Source of the DNA: Diploptera punctata
Lineage: Eukaryota > Arthropoda > Insecta > Blattodea > Blaberidae
NCBI GenBank assembly: GCA_030220185.1
Contig: JASPKZ010001598.1
Location: 1,322,501 to 1,386,500, forward strand
Length of the DNA stretch: 64,000 bases
Direction: 5' to 3'
The notes beneath the pieces were generated by a model. The model ran no database searches. It worked only from the letters and a program-made list of their open reading frames with translations, and was not told the origin of the DNA. Both the position numbers and the translations under genes were made by a program. Positions 40,930 through 50,303 of the stretch are shown here, in pieces (the first letter of the stretch is position 1; every line of letters begins with the position of its first letter).

Positions 40930-41487
40930 ATGAGTAATGCCACGAGTGATTTCAAAATTATCGATAAATTCACGACTCACGAAGTGAGGAGTGAATGTAT
41001 CTAGAGAATTTGGAAATCAAGATTGGCATTTGTAAGGACTATTTAACGAATAAAATTAAGCTGTTTACTCACAAATCATTATTTAAATATGCTATAGATA
41101 TTTTAAAATATTTATATATTAATGTAAACGGCGATGTTTAAAAACAAATGAGAAACGTTATGATTCACTTGTTTACCACTGCAACCAGATCATATTATTT
41201 ATTGCCAAAGGATCGCAATATTGTAAGAATGCACCCTAGCGGAGAAAAAATGAAAAACATAAATCGGTATATTAATCAATTCCTGATGTCCTATGATGTA
41301 AATATGTCAAATATATTTTTCTAGAATGTTATTACCTGGGGAAAAAAAAAAAAAAAAAAAAAAACGTTTGAGAAAGTGCAATCAGAGTTTTTTTTTTTTT
41401 GTAGTATAATCATTTGCTACAAATGCTTTTATATTATCTCCCGCAACCACGATAAGCTGACATTCGTGCACTATATATACAATCTGA
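40930..41487 (-). repeat. Repeat P, split by a LINE-B insertion (left part)
   Basis: Starts with the palindromic end (AATGCCACGAGTGATTTC at 40938) and runs to ATATATACAATCTGA at 41473-41487. It holds poly-A (41341-41364) and poly-T (41390-41401) runs absent from other copies. Confidence 0.75.
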
Positions 41488-41722
41488 TTACACAATACGT
41501 CAGTAAGAAATGAACTGGAGATATTTTCAATAGTCGATAAACTAGAAGAGCACAAATACCAATGGAAATAACATTTGGACAGAATGGACAATAGAAGATT
41601 ACCCAAAAAGATCAACACTTTTCAAACCACATGGAAAAATATATTTGGGACGGTCAAGGAAACGATGGACTTGAGACCGGAACAGGTCTAATTGACCTAA
41701 TCCTGAAAGGAAGAAGAAGCAG
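41488..41722 (+). mobile_element. LINE-B 3' end inserted in repeat P
   Basis: 235 bp, 5'-truncated, with RNELEIFSIVDKLEEHKYQWK, HLDRMDNRRLPKKINTFQTTWKNIFGTVKETMD and a GAAGAAGAAGC tail. ATATATACAATCTGA is duplicated exactly at 41473-41487 and 41723-41737. Sequence is close to 63590-63810, of the same subfamily. Confidence 0.9.
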
Positions 41723-41935
41723 ATATATACAATCTGACAGCCACATGCAGTCACTGCAAAATAATGCTATGACCTACTCAGAATGTTAAAACGAGGAGCT
41801 TGATTTTACAGTGATAAAATTAAACTGATAAAATCGAGGTGAAAAACGACTGTGATTGGTTGTAAATAAAAATTAATTGAAATGTGATTGGTCATTGACT
41901 CCCATTTGGGGCACGAGTTTTAGGTCACTTTAAAA
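41723..41935 (-). repeat. Repeat P, right part
   Basis: Resumes with GCAGTCACTGCAAAATAATG and ends with the minus-strand CCAATCAC boxes and GGGGCACGAGTTTTAGGTC. Confidence 0.75.
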
Positions 41936-41994
41936 CCCCGTTCACCATTTTTAGCAAACACTAGGGCCTATTCACATTTCAATTCACCAAGAAG

Positions 41995-42285
41995 GTACAG
42001 GTAAAGTGATCCCACACAGACCCTTTGGGTAAAAAAGAGGTTAAGGCTCCCGCATTTTATAGTCAATCGGCACTTGATGCCAGCTGGGTTATCAGTCTTG
42101 CGTGACGGCCGCCTTAGCTCCCAGAACATACATCTGGTACTCATTTCCATTAGAGGCTGAGTCGACCCTAGGGCCATGGTGCTGCCGGAAGGTTTGCATC
42201 AGCTTAAAAATCCTCACCTCACAAGGACTCGAATCCGCAATCTTATTGTTTGTAGCGTAACCAACTTGCGCTACGGCGTACCCCT
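41995..42285 (-). mobile_element. SINE-3, diverged
   Basis: Body from GTAAAGTGATCCC to the decayed tRNA-like head (CGCCGTAGCGCAAGTTGG on the minus strand). B box CAAGGACTCGAATCC. Confidence 0.75.
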
Positions 42286-42329
42286 TTCACCAAGGAAATG
42301 CCTTTCTTTTTTTCGTGCCGTTTCAGCAA

Positions 42330-42530
42330 AATACGAATATAATATTGACATTTATATACTCAGGCTTGCTACCCCCATGCAATATTTAATACAACTAAAG
42401 AGCAAAATTAATTTTTAAACCGGGATTTCAACCCAGGTTCTCCAGCTGAATTTTTTTCTTTAGTTGTACCTATAAACTATTGCATGCTAATGGCAAGCCT
42501 GAGCATATAAATGTCAAAATTATAGATTAT
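42330..42530. repeat. Foldback repeat with tRNA-like centre
   Basis: CATTTATATACTCAGGCTTGC (42349) pairs with GCAAGCCTGAGCATATAAATG (42492-42512), and TACAACTAAAG (42391) with CTTTAGTTGTA (42460). The centre contains GGGATTTCAACCCAGG, a B-box-like element. Organised like 8106-8228 but older. Confidence 0.6.
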
Positions 42531-42557
42531 TATTAAACATATATCTTATATGTATTC

Positions 42558-42738
42558 ACGTAGACTTTCACGGCCGGAGTTGCTATGATGATCTTGATGA
42601 AGATTTTCGGGCTGTAGGCCATGGACGTGAGGCTTGTAGTTTTCCCCAACGTTTTGCCAGAGACTGCGTCTGGCATCCTCAAGGGTTGTCTTGAGACTGG
42701 CAATTCTGTCCGCTGTCTGTCTTATTTATACGTTTGCC
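42558..42738 (-). repeat. Left arm of inverted pair (Penelope-like tail)
   Basis: On the minus strand reads GACAACCCTTGAGGATGCC, TCTCTGGCAAAACGTTGGG, CTACAAGCCTCACGTCC, GCCCGAAAATCTTCATC, ACGGCCGTGAAAGTC. The right arm is 44103-44247. Known to me as a common tail in arthropod genomic sequence; the assignment to Penelope-like elements is tentative. Confidence 0.55.
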
Positions 42739-42917
42739 ACGTCGCCTCATTCTGTTGTGTGTCGGTATCGGCGAGATCTTATGCGATCGCCATGGCCCGT
42801 TCATGGAAGGTGCTGATCTGGAGGTGGTTAGGAAAATGTCTGGCAATGAGAGTACTCCTCTTATTGCGGTACCAGTGTTGAAATGAGGGTGGTTGTAACT
42901 TGTAAAAGTTCTGGGTT

Positions 42918-43955
42918 CTATAGGAGTGTTGTGATGATGGATATGATGTTTTGAAGAGTGGAATTGGGGATGGTTGTAATGAGGGATAGGATTTGTTGAA
43001 CAGAGGAATTTGGGAGAGTTGGTAGGTTCGGGGAAGGTAGTTTAGGATTGGGGACAGGATCGGGATTTCTTGTAGGTGGACTAGGCTTTTCGGGAGTCTT
43101 CTGCCTAGTCGATTGTTGCCCTGGTTGCAGATATCGTTGGAACACAGGACACTGCCGATGGCTCGCCACGTGCTCCATGCTGCAGTTGCTACATTTCGCT
43201 GTGGTCTGGGTACACCCTGCTACTTTGTGCTCTCCCGAGCACCGGACACACCACGTTGCTCTGAAACAGTGCAGCGCTATGTGCCCGAATCCCTGGCAGT
43301 TGAAGCATTGTGTTCCCCCCGTCGGCTTCCAGGTGGACTTTGATGCCAAAAAGTTCTGTCATGTCTTCTTGTAGTCTGGCTTTGAGGTCCTTAGTTTTGC
43401 GAAATGTGAGGATGAAGACTGGTAGTTCAATCTTCTTTACCACACCATTTTCTCTGACGTGTTTCTCTAAGCTGCGTACTTCATGGATTGGCAGTTTGCG
43501 ATGACTTATTTCATCACAGATCTGTTCAACTGTGATGGATGGTGGTAGACCTTTCACTGTTGTTTTGAAGATCGGTGGTTGACCGTACCCGTGGGTATAG
43601 AAAGGTGTCTTGGACTCCCTGAGGTGGTTGTACGCATGTTCGTAAGCCTTCTTCGTAGTCGTGCATATCGTCAGGCGGCCCTTGTTGTACCGCATTGATA
43701 CGTCCTTCCTATTGCCGGCAGTGATGCACTCCAGCTTGTAAGGAGTAATTTCGTTGATGGTGTTGACCACTATGGGTGGTGGCGTTTCTTCCTCTTCGGT
43801 GTCTAGGTGTTAGAAGTGGTTTCTGATTTCAATTGGTGTGAATGTCCTCTTGTTTCGGTTCTTCTTTGCTGTGTGGCGGGTGGGTGGGGGGGAGAACCCC
43901 TTGCCATCCGGGCCCTTGCTGGTCGGCTTCTTCGTAGTCGATCCTTTCTGCATAG
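42918..43955 (-). pseudogene. Jockey-type LINE ORF1 (gag) pseudogene
   Basis: ORF1 of such elements makes a nucleic-acid chaperone that packages the RNA. Reading the minus strand from 43955: KKNRNKRTFTPIEIRNHF, a stop at about 43811, then LDTEEEETPPPIVVNTINEITPYKLECITAGNRKD. Next comes the pre-zinc-knuckle domain, TVKGLPPSITVEQICDEISHRKLPIHEVRSLE...ELPVFILTFRKTKDLKARLQEDMTELFGIKVHLEA (43330-43620). A frameshift at about 43325 leads to CFNCQGFGHIALHC, CVRCSGEHKVAGC and CSNCSMEHVASHRQCPVF, three CCHC knuckles with C..C....H....C spacing. A Pro-rich end and SSVQQILSLITTI follow. No endonuclease or RT accompanies it; only gag lies between the inverted arms. GC content is clearly higher than in the surroundings. 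Confidence 0.85.
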
Positions 43956-44004
43956 TGGAGGCTCTCCACTAGAGTTGACTAACTTCTTCGACAGCAGCCA
44001 GGAA

Positions 44005-44105
44005 CGTTCACCGCGATTTGTAAGTAAGTTATATCTTCCTTCTGAAAGTCCCTAACGCTGACCAATCAGAAGGAAGATATAACTTACGTACACATCGCGG
44101 TGAAC
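44005..44105. repeat. Hairpin at the inner edge of the right arm
   Basis: CGTTCACCGCGATTTGTAAG...TATCTTCCTTCTGA pairs with TCAGAAGGAAGATA...CGCGGTGAACG around GCTGACCAA. Arms of about 40 bases. Confidence 0.75.
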
Positions 44106-44250
44106 GTATAAATAGGACAGACAGTGGGCAGAAATGCCAGTCCCAAGACAACCCTTGAGGATGCCAGACGCAGTTTGGCGAAACGTCGGGGAACTACAAG
44201 CCTCACGACCACGGCCTACAGCCCGAAAATCTTCATCAAGATCATATATC
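44103..44250 (+). repeat. Right arm of inverted pair (Penelope-like tail)
   Basis: ACGTATAAATAGGACAGACAG, CAACCCTTGAGGATGCC, TTTGGCGAAACGTCGGG, CTACAAGCCTCACGACC, GCCCGAAAATCTTCATC, complementary to 42584-42738. The pair encloses the gag pseudogene, about 1.66 kb in all. Confidence 0.6.
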
Positions 44251-44264
44251 TTATAGTTTATTAT

Positions 44265-44465
44265 TTTTTAGTTAATCAATTGATTTGGTGTTTTCTTGAT
44301 GAAAATCCATTATGTTTAGTGATTAAATTAAATAAAACTGCTAAAGTTTTACACGATTTTCATATTTATTTTAATACAAATTTGTTACAGCTGTTTCAGT
44401 CTTTGTACTTTCTTCAGACGAATAGTACGAATACAAATGAATTTTGTTATTAAATATATGTATAT
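44265..44465 (-). mobile_element. Penelope-like tail with hammerhead-like core
   Basis: On the minus strand it has TATTCGTCTGAAGAAAG, GACTGAAACAGCTGTAAC, then TAAAATAAATATGAAAATCG and CATCAAGAAAACACC. It matches 47070-47225 over about 150 bases and the insertion at 45936-46178 in part. Confidence 0.5.
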
Positions 44466-44469
44466 ATGT

Positions 44470-44820
44470 CCACCGCTGTGGTCTCGAGGTAGCATGCTGC
44501 CTTGTCACGCAGCGGGCCGGGGTTCCATCCCCGGTTGGGGCAGTTTTTCTGGGTGAGGTTTTTATCGGGGTTTTTCCTCACCTGTAAGGCAAATGTCAGG
44601 AAAACTTTAAGGCCAAAACGGTCCCCGAAATCATATGGCCATCATCCTTATCATTATCATCCTTACCATTATCATTATCATCATCATCCTTCACCGGTGT
44701 GGAAAGCAACGGGAAGCTACCACACCTACACAATTCCCTAGTAAAGCTGCAAGCATAGCATGAAAATGCTATGATTGCAGTGAAGGACCTGCCTTCGGGC
44801 AGAATTACTATGGATGGATG
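44470..44820 (+). mobile_element. SINE-1, tail type b
   Basis: Head GTCCACCGCTGTGGTCTCGAG, B box GGGGTTCCATCCCCGG, complete type b tail. It sits between TATATG on the left and a (TA)n run at 44820-44846, probably a TATA-rich target duplication that expanded. Confidence 0.88.
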
Positions 44821-44851
<31 letters not shown>

Positions 44852-44930
44852 TCAAGTAGGTACGTAACAAGTGCAACTAAGCAATTGAATGTAAACAAAA
44901 CAGTATAAATAAATATGTTATAAAATGTCA

Positions 44931-45536
44931 CAAGTAGGAATGAGATGCACAAAGAAATTAAACATAGGCTAAATTCTGGAAATGCGTGCTATTATGCATT
45001 GCAGAGACTCTTGATGTCCCAACTCCTTTCAAAAAACGTTAAACTGAAAATATATAAAACTATTATTCTACCAGTTATATTATATGGGTGCGAAACATGG
45101 ACTCTTACTTTAAGAGAGGAAAGGAGATTACAAGTATTTGAGAATAAAGTTCTTAGGAAAATTTTTGGACCAAAGAGAGATGAACAGACAGGTGAATGGA
45201 GAAGACTACATAACAATGAACTACATGGTCTTTATAGGAAACCAGATATAATAAGAACAGTTAAGCCTCGTAGACTGCGATGGGCAGGACATGTTGCACG
45301 TATGGGGAATGGGAGACGTGCATGGAAGCTTCTTGTAGGAAAGCCTGAGGGAAAACGCCCAGTTGGTAGACCAAGAATGAGGTGGGAGAATAACATTAAC
45401 TATGATTTGAGGGAAGTAGATTATACAGGGAATGATTGGAAAGTATTAGCTCAGGATAGGGATGTATGGAAAGCGCATGTCCGTGCGGCCATAACCTACG
45501 GATTCGATAGTGCCAGTGAGTAAGTAAGTAAGTAAC
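44931..45536 (+). mobile_element. LINE-A, young copy with target duplication
   Basis: 606 bp. The plus frame 44945-45523 (192 codons) has no stop: MHKEIKHRLNSGNACYYALQRLLMSQLLSKNVKLKIYKTIILPVILYGCETWTLTLREERRLQVFENKVLRKIFGPKRDEQTGEWRRLHNNELHGLYRKPDIIRTVKPRRLRWAGHVARMGNGRRAWKLLVGKPEGKRPVGRPRMRWENNINYDLREVDYTGNDWKVLAQDRDVWKAHVRAA. AAAATGTCA is repeated at 44922-44930 and 45537-45545. The RT palm is missing through 5' truncation. The 3' tail is GTAAGTAAGTAAC. Confidence 0.9.
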
Positions 45537-45754
45537 AAAATGTCAAACATAAGCCCACTTTCCAATAAAATATCCAAACACTTAAAAAAGTTGAACATAA
45601 ATGTGGTGTTTAAAACTAATAAAACTTTGGAAAATTATAATTAAGAACAACAAAACCAAAGTAAAAAAAGGAACAAATATCAGGTGTATATAAGTTAGAA
45701 TGTGGCACATGCGACAAACTGAAAGACCTTTTATTTCTCGTATAAAAGAACTGA

Positions 45755-45935
45755 AGATTATGAGGCTCGTAAAAGATCCTTAAGCCTGAATGAAAAGGCC
45801 TCTAAGCAAAATTTACCGAATTTTCCCGTCCTAGTACTACCTTGGTTTCCTAGATGTCAGTATGAGGCGGAACGCCGACCACGGACCACTCAAAAATGAC
45901 ATCTATACGAAAACAAGCGTAACTAAATTAGTATG
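45755..45935 (+). mobile_element. SINE-2, part before insertion
   Basis: Body from GATTATGAGGCTCGTAAAAG to AACTAAATTAGTATG. The tRNA-like head is missing. It resumes at 46179. Confidence 0.8.
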
Positions 45936-46178
45936 TAATAATTAATTGAGTTGGTGTTTACTTGATGAAAATCCATATATTTGATTTTCATATTTATTAT
46001 ATAATTCAGTGACAGCTGTTTCGGTACACTATACCTTCTTCAGACATGTTAACAAATTATGAATTGTGTTCCAACTGATCTAAGCAACAATACAACAATA
46101 TTTACTTATAAATAAATATTGTTGTTTTGTTGCCTGAATTATATAATAAATATGAAAATCAATTAATTAATTAATTAA
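45936..46178. mobile_element. Foldback/Penelope-like insertion in SINE-2
   Basis: About 243 bp between duplicated TATG at 45932-45935 and 46179-46182. Arms 45981-46009 and 46134-46162 are exact 29-base complements. The loop contains CAACAATATTTAC...ATTGTTGTTTTGTTG, itself paired. On the minus strand the core CTGAAGA...GAAACAGCTGTC (46009-46050) repeats the hammerhead-like block of 44265 and 47070. The right end is (AATT)n. Confidence 0.65.
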
Positions 46179-46262
46179 TATGGTTCAAATTCTTCCCTGA
46201 AGGGGGAGAGCGCCTAAATCTCTGTTAAGGGAAACATGGGCTTACAAGAAGAACAAGAATAA
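46179..46262 (+). mobile_element. SINE-2, part after insertion
   Basis: GGTTCAAATTCTTCCCTGAAG, GAGAGCGCCTAAATCTCTG to the AAGAACAAGAATAAT tail. Confidence 0.8.
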
Positions 46263-46469
46263 TAAAAGAAATATGAGAGCATATAACAGAAATGTAGATA
46301 CTTCAATACGATTATTGTTTTAATTCAAATTTTAAAGTTTTACACATTTGTAACAAAGGAAAAGAACTAGAAGTTTTAGAAATTGTAGGCTAGATATCAA
46401 TAAACTGAAGAAGAGCAATAGGCTGTTATATCCCTAACTGGAATTAAATGTAGGCCTATCTCTTTTAAA

Positions 46470-47040
46470 TTTATAGTAAGAGAATGTTCGTTACACTGTT
46501 TTTGTTTACATTCAGTTGTTTAGGATGCAATATCTCATATGAAGAAGAAAAGGATGTAAATGCAAAAATATCTAAATTTTTAAGAATTTTAGGGTTAATA
46601 AATTCTATCTTCAAGCCACAGTTAGTCCAAAAGCATTCAAGATTAAAAGTATATAAAACACTGGCTCTTCCAACTCTTTTGTATGGTAGCGAAGTATGGA
46701 CGTTGAAACAGAAGGATATACAGAGACTTATATCTGCTGAAATGAGATATCTTCGGAGGACTGCAGGATACACACTACTAGATCACAAAAAAAGAAGACA
46801 TCTTAGAAGAATTACACATGGAATCTTTAGAAAACAAAATTTCTGATTATAAGTCAAGATGGATGCAACATATTCATCAAATGGAATATCACAGAATACC
46901 CAAACAAATGTTAAGATATCAACCTGCAGGAAGAAGAAGACCAGGACGTCCACTCAAAAAACTTTTGGATGGTGTTTCTCTTGAGGCCGAAACAGGTCAA
47001 CAAATGTCCTAAATTCGTAAATGTACTATGATGATGATGA
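46470..47040 (+). mobile_element. LINE-B, RT C-terminus
   Basis: Frame 46484-46846 reads CLGCNISYEEEKDVNAKISKFLRILGLINSIFKPQLVQKHSRLKVYKTLALPTLLYGSEVWTLKQKDIQRLISAEMRYLRRTAGYTLLDHKKRR. A frameshift at about 46815 leads to SLENKISDYKSRWMQHIHQMEYHRIPKQMLRYQPAGRRRPGRPLKKLLDG. It ends AAACAGGTCAACAAATGTCC and (GAT)n at 47030-47045. Confidence 0.8.
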
Positions 47041-47069
47041 TGATGCTGCTTAGTTACACTTGTTAGTAC

Positions 47070-47230
47070 TTGATTGTATATATAACAACAAAATTAATTT
47101 GTATTCATAGTATTCGTCTGAAGAAGATACAAAGTACTAAAACAGCTGTAACGAGTTTTGTATTAAAATAAATATGAAAATCGTATAAAACTTTAACAGT
47201 TTTATTTTATTTAATCACTAATTTTGTTTA
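47070..47230 (+). mobile_element. Penelope-like tail with hammerhead-like core
   Basis: Plus-strand homologue of 44265-44465. ATTCGT-CTGAAGA (47112-47124) and CAGCTGTA-ACGAGT (47143-47156) can close a 6-bp stem I around the core strings. The central GAAA reads AAAA here. Confidence 0.5.
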
Positions 47231-47239
47231 TATTTCTAT

Positions 47240-47965
47240 AAGCAAACATGGTCACATGTAGAAATACATCATATAATGGAAATGGGCAGCTAATGACAAA
47301 TGTGCGAAATTTTGAGGAAGTGGCTGAATTCAAATACCTAGGAACAATAATCACAAATAGGAATGAGATGAACAAAGAAATTAATCATAGGCTCAATTCT
47401 GAAAATGCGTGCTATTATGCATTACAGAGACTCTTCACTTCCCAATTCCTTTCAAAAAACGTTAAACTGAAAATATAGACAAACTATTATTCTACCAGTT
47501 ATATTATATGGGTGCGAAACATGGACTCTTACTTTAAGGGAGGAAAGGATATTACGAGTATTTGAGAATAAACTTCTTAGCAAAATTTTTGGACCAAAGA
47601 GAGATGAACAGACAGGTGAATGGAGAAGACTTCAGAACAGTGAGCTACATGGTCTATATAGGAAGCCAGATGTAATAAGAACAGTTTAAGTCTCGTAGTC
47701 TCCGATGGGCAGAACATGTGGCACGAATGGGGAATGAAAGATGTGCATGGAAGCTTCATGTAGGAAAACCAGAGGGAAAACGCCCAGTTGGTAGACCAAG
47801 AATGAGGTGGCAAAATCAAATTAACTAGTCCTATGATTTGAGGGAAGTAAATTATACAGTGAATGATTGGAAAGTATTAACTCAGGATAGGGATGTATGG
47901 AGAGCTTATGTCCGCGCGGCCATGAATCTACGGGTTCGATAGTGCCAGTGAGTTAGTAAGTAACG
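47240..47965 (+). mobile_element. LINE-A, RT C-terminus, broken
   Basis: Starts GGTCACATGTAGAAATAC and reads MTNVRNFEEVAEFKYLGTIITNRNEMNKEINHRLNSENACYYALQRLFTSQFLSKNVKLKI, stop, then in other frames VILYGCETWTLTLREERILRVFENKLLSKIFGPKRDEQTGEW and GRPRMRW. At least three lesions. The 3' tail is GAGTTAGTAAGTAAC. Confidence 0.85.
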
Positions 47966-48044
47966 AAGATTTTAAAAAAATTTAATTCTATGTTTCATTT
48001 AATATTTTACGATCTTACTAGTGTTTTGCAATACAATAGGGCCT

Positions 48045-48190
48045 ATTCAAAAGCATTTTCCATTCTTTGTACATGGCCATACAATTTAAGCGTTTGATTT
48101 TCAATCCTCTTAACAACAGATGTGGTGACATTCATTTCTCTCCAAACGAATTAATTTCTTATTTTATCCTGTTTTGTTTACTGACAACCT
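48045..48190 (-). mobile_element. LINE-C fragment
   Basis: Nearly the same as 19390-19535 (CATTTAAGCGTTTGATTTTC variant, ACAACAGATGTGGTGACATTC). Encodes VKRIENQTLK.YGHVQRM on the minus strand. Confidence 0.7.
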
Positions 48191-48289
48191 TCAAAGTTAT
48201 AAATAGAGAAGCTTCTTTAAGTCGTAAGCTCATAGAATCCATTTCATCATGTTCACCATCTCATAGTATTATTTAATTAACAAAGGATC

Positions 48290-48680
48290 TATGGGTTAGT
48301 TCCTTGCCTCTGGATGGTCACGAAGGTCGCGGGTTCCAATCTGGTCGGGATCAATGGATTTTTAGGATTGAAAAATCCAAGGAACAAGTTTTTCGGGAAG
48401 GTCTTTAAGCCGTGGGGCCCGAGTCTAAAATTTCTTGCACTCATAATAGAATCTCACACCTAAATTACAACTTTTGAACAAAAAACTAATAACCCCATTT
48501 TCATCAAGTCATAATTTATTTGCCTACTAGGTGTCACTTTGCATCAATAAGGTAACCACTTGTTTCGAGATCACGTCTGTATGGAAATAAACCCAATTAA
48601 ATTAGTTTGTTAAAGAACTCCCGAAAGGGAGCACCCTCATATGGATGTATTGTATAAACATAAGTGACCTGAGATGTTAA
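48290..48680 (+). mobile_element. SINE-2, diverged
   Basis: Head ATCTATGGGTTAGTTCCTTGCC, B box GGGTTCCAATCTGGTCGGG, body with GGGGCCCGAGTCTAAAA. Old subfamily, like 40408. Confidence 0.65.
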
Positions 48681-48734
48681 AGCGCCTATAAATATGTGAA
48701 ATAAGAATAATTTTCCTCCCTATTCAGATTATAG

Positions 48735-49690
48735 AAACTGTTAAGAGCTTGTACTATGGAACAAATATTTGTATTGACCCTCAGTTGACTAAAAATAAGA
48801 CATTTTTTCAAATAAACCAAGGAGTACGACAAGGGTGTTCACTCTCACCTATATTATTTATATGGACGATATCCTAAAAGAATGGAAGAAGGTTTTAACT
48901 AATGAAGGAATATTAAATGATAATAAAGATAAAATAAATGCTTTATTATTCGCTGAAGATGTTGTACTTTTAAGCAGAATCTGAAAATGAGCTCCAAATG
49001 TTAGCATATAAATTTAAATTAATAGCCAATAGATATAATTGTAAAATATCAATAAATAAGTCAAAAGTAATGGCATTTATTGGTAAATATGGAATTAGAT
49101 CAAAAATTGTACTGGATAACAAAATAATAGAACAAGTATCACATTTCCAATATTTAGGATGTGATATAACTTATAGAGAAAATAAAGATATAGAAAATAA
49201 AGTAAATAAATTTCAGGCTATTTGTGGAACCATAAAAAGAACCTTAGGTCGGAAAACAAGGAAAGATACGAAACTTAAATTATATAAAACAATGGCTGTT
49301 CCTTTGTTGTTGTATGGAAGTGAAAATTGGATAATGAAATCAAGGGATAAAAGCAGGATACAGACTGCGGAAATGCTGTTTTTACGTAATGTGAAAGGAT
49401 TAACAAGAGCGGATAGAATAAGGAATGAAACTATACGAGAAGAATTAAATATATATAAAATTGAAGATAAAATCAGCGAAAATAATAAGAAATGGACAGA
49501 ACACTTAATGAGAATGAACAACGAAAGAATACCAAAAAGAACCTTCCTGTATAATCCCAGAGGAACAAGAGATGTTGGCCGACCACATAGAAGATGGACT
49601 CCACTTTTAACTTCGCCGGAAGAACAGGCTGCATAGCCTAAACCTTGTAGTAGTAGAAGAAGAAGAATTTTAGTAAATGAATAAAATTTA
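48735..49690 (+). mobile_element. Young LINE-B with RT core and C-terminus
   Basis: Reads ETVKSLYYGTNICIDPQL, FFQINQGVRQGCSLSPILF, small deletion, MDDILKEWKKVLTNEG, KINALLFAEDVVLLSR. The catalytic box is FAED (48949-48960), Asp to Glu. A frameshift at about 48975 leads to the long frame 48998-49636: NRYNCKISINKSKVMAFIGKYGIRSK through GRPHRRWTPLLTSPEEQAA. That frame is almost the same as 9495-10058. The 3' end is CATAGCCTAAACCTTGTAG and GTAGTAGAAGAAGAAG. Confidence 0.88.
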
Positions 49691-49811
49691 AATGTTGGCC
49701 GACCATGTAGAAGATGGACTCCACTTTTAACTTCGCCGGAAGAACAGGCTGCATAGCCTAAACCTTGTAGTAGAAGAAGAAGAAGAATTTTAGTAAATGA
49801 ATAATATTTAA
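49571..49811 (+). repeat. 120-bp tandem duplication of a LINE-B 3' end
   Basis: Bases 49571-49690 and 49691-49811 are near-identical, from ATGTTGGCCGACCA to TTTTAGTAAATGAATAA. The unit spans the end of the coding region, the GAA tail and about 25 bp of flanking DNA, so the duplication followed insertion. Confidence 0.9.
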
Positions 49812-50303
49812 GTAAATTTAATAGCAGCTGGAAAAGAAAATACGCATGGAATCCTGTTTATCTTAAAAATGGTGACATTGTTATTTTGAAGACGTGAAAC
49901 AAATGCACAGTGTAAATTCTAAATGTTACACAGACCACTTAAAACACACATTGATTGTAGAGTGTGACAATAAAGCGAGGTAATTTTGTTTTTGTTGTTG
50001 TGGCAACGGAATTAAAAACAAGGCTCTTAAGTTGCTACTAATGGTATTCTCTGTCCTTTGATCGAGTGAAGCGTTGTTGACTATCAAATAAATAAAATGG
50101 TCATTTAGAAATCGAAAGGAGAGATAGGAAAAGACTCGTTTTAAATTTCATTGATATCGTGTTTATATAGGAGCTATTAAAATGGACAAGCAACTTGTAA
50201 TTCGCATTAGTGGACCTCTTTTAACAGGACAACATGTCACGGCATGAGTGAACTAAAGTGTCCTTTCAATTTCCATAATAAATATTAGTAATGCTAATTA
50301 TTA
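49812..50303. other. No gene or repeat recognised
   Basis: 490 bases without supported frames or family matches. Confidence 0.4.

Noticed and set aside
42918..43349. CCHC zinc-knuckle frame as a host or viral gene
   Set aside because: The order of pre-knuckle domain and three knuckles is that of a jockey-type LINE ORF1, with stop and frameshift.
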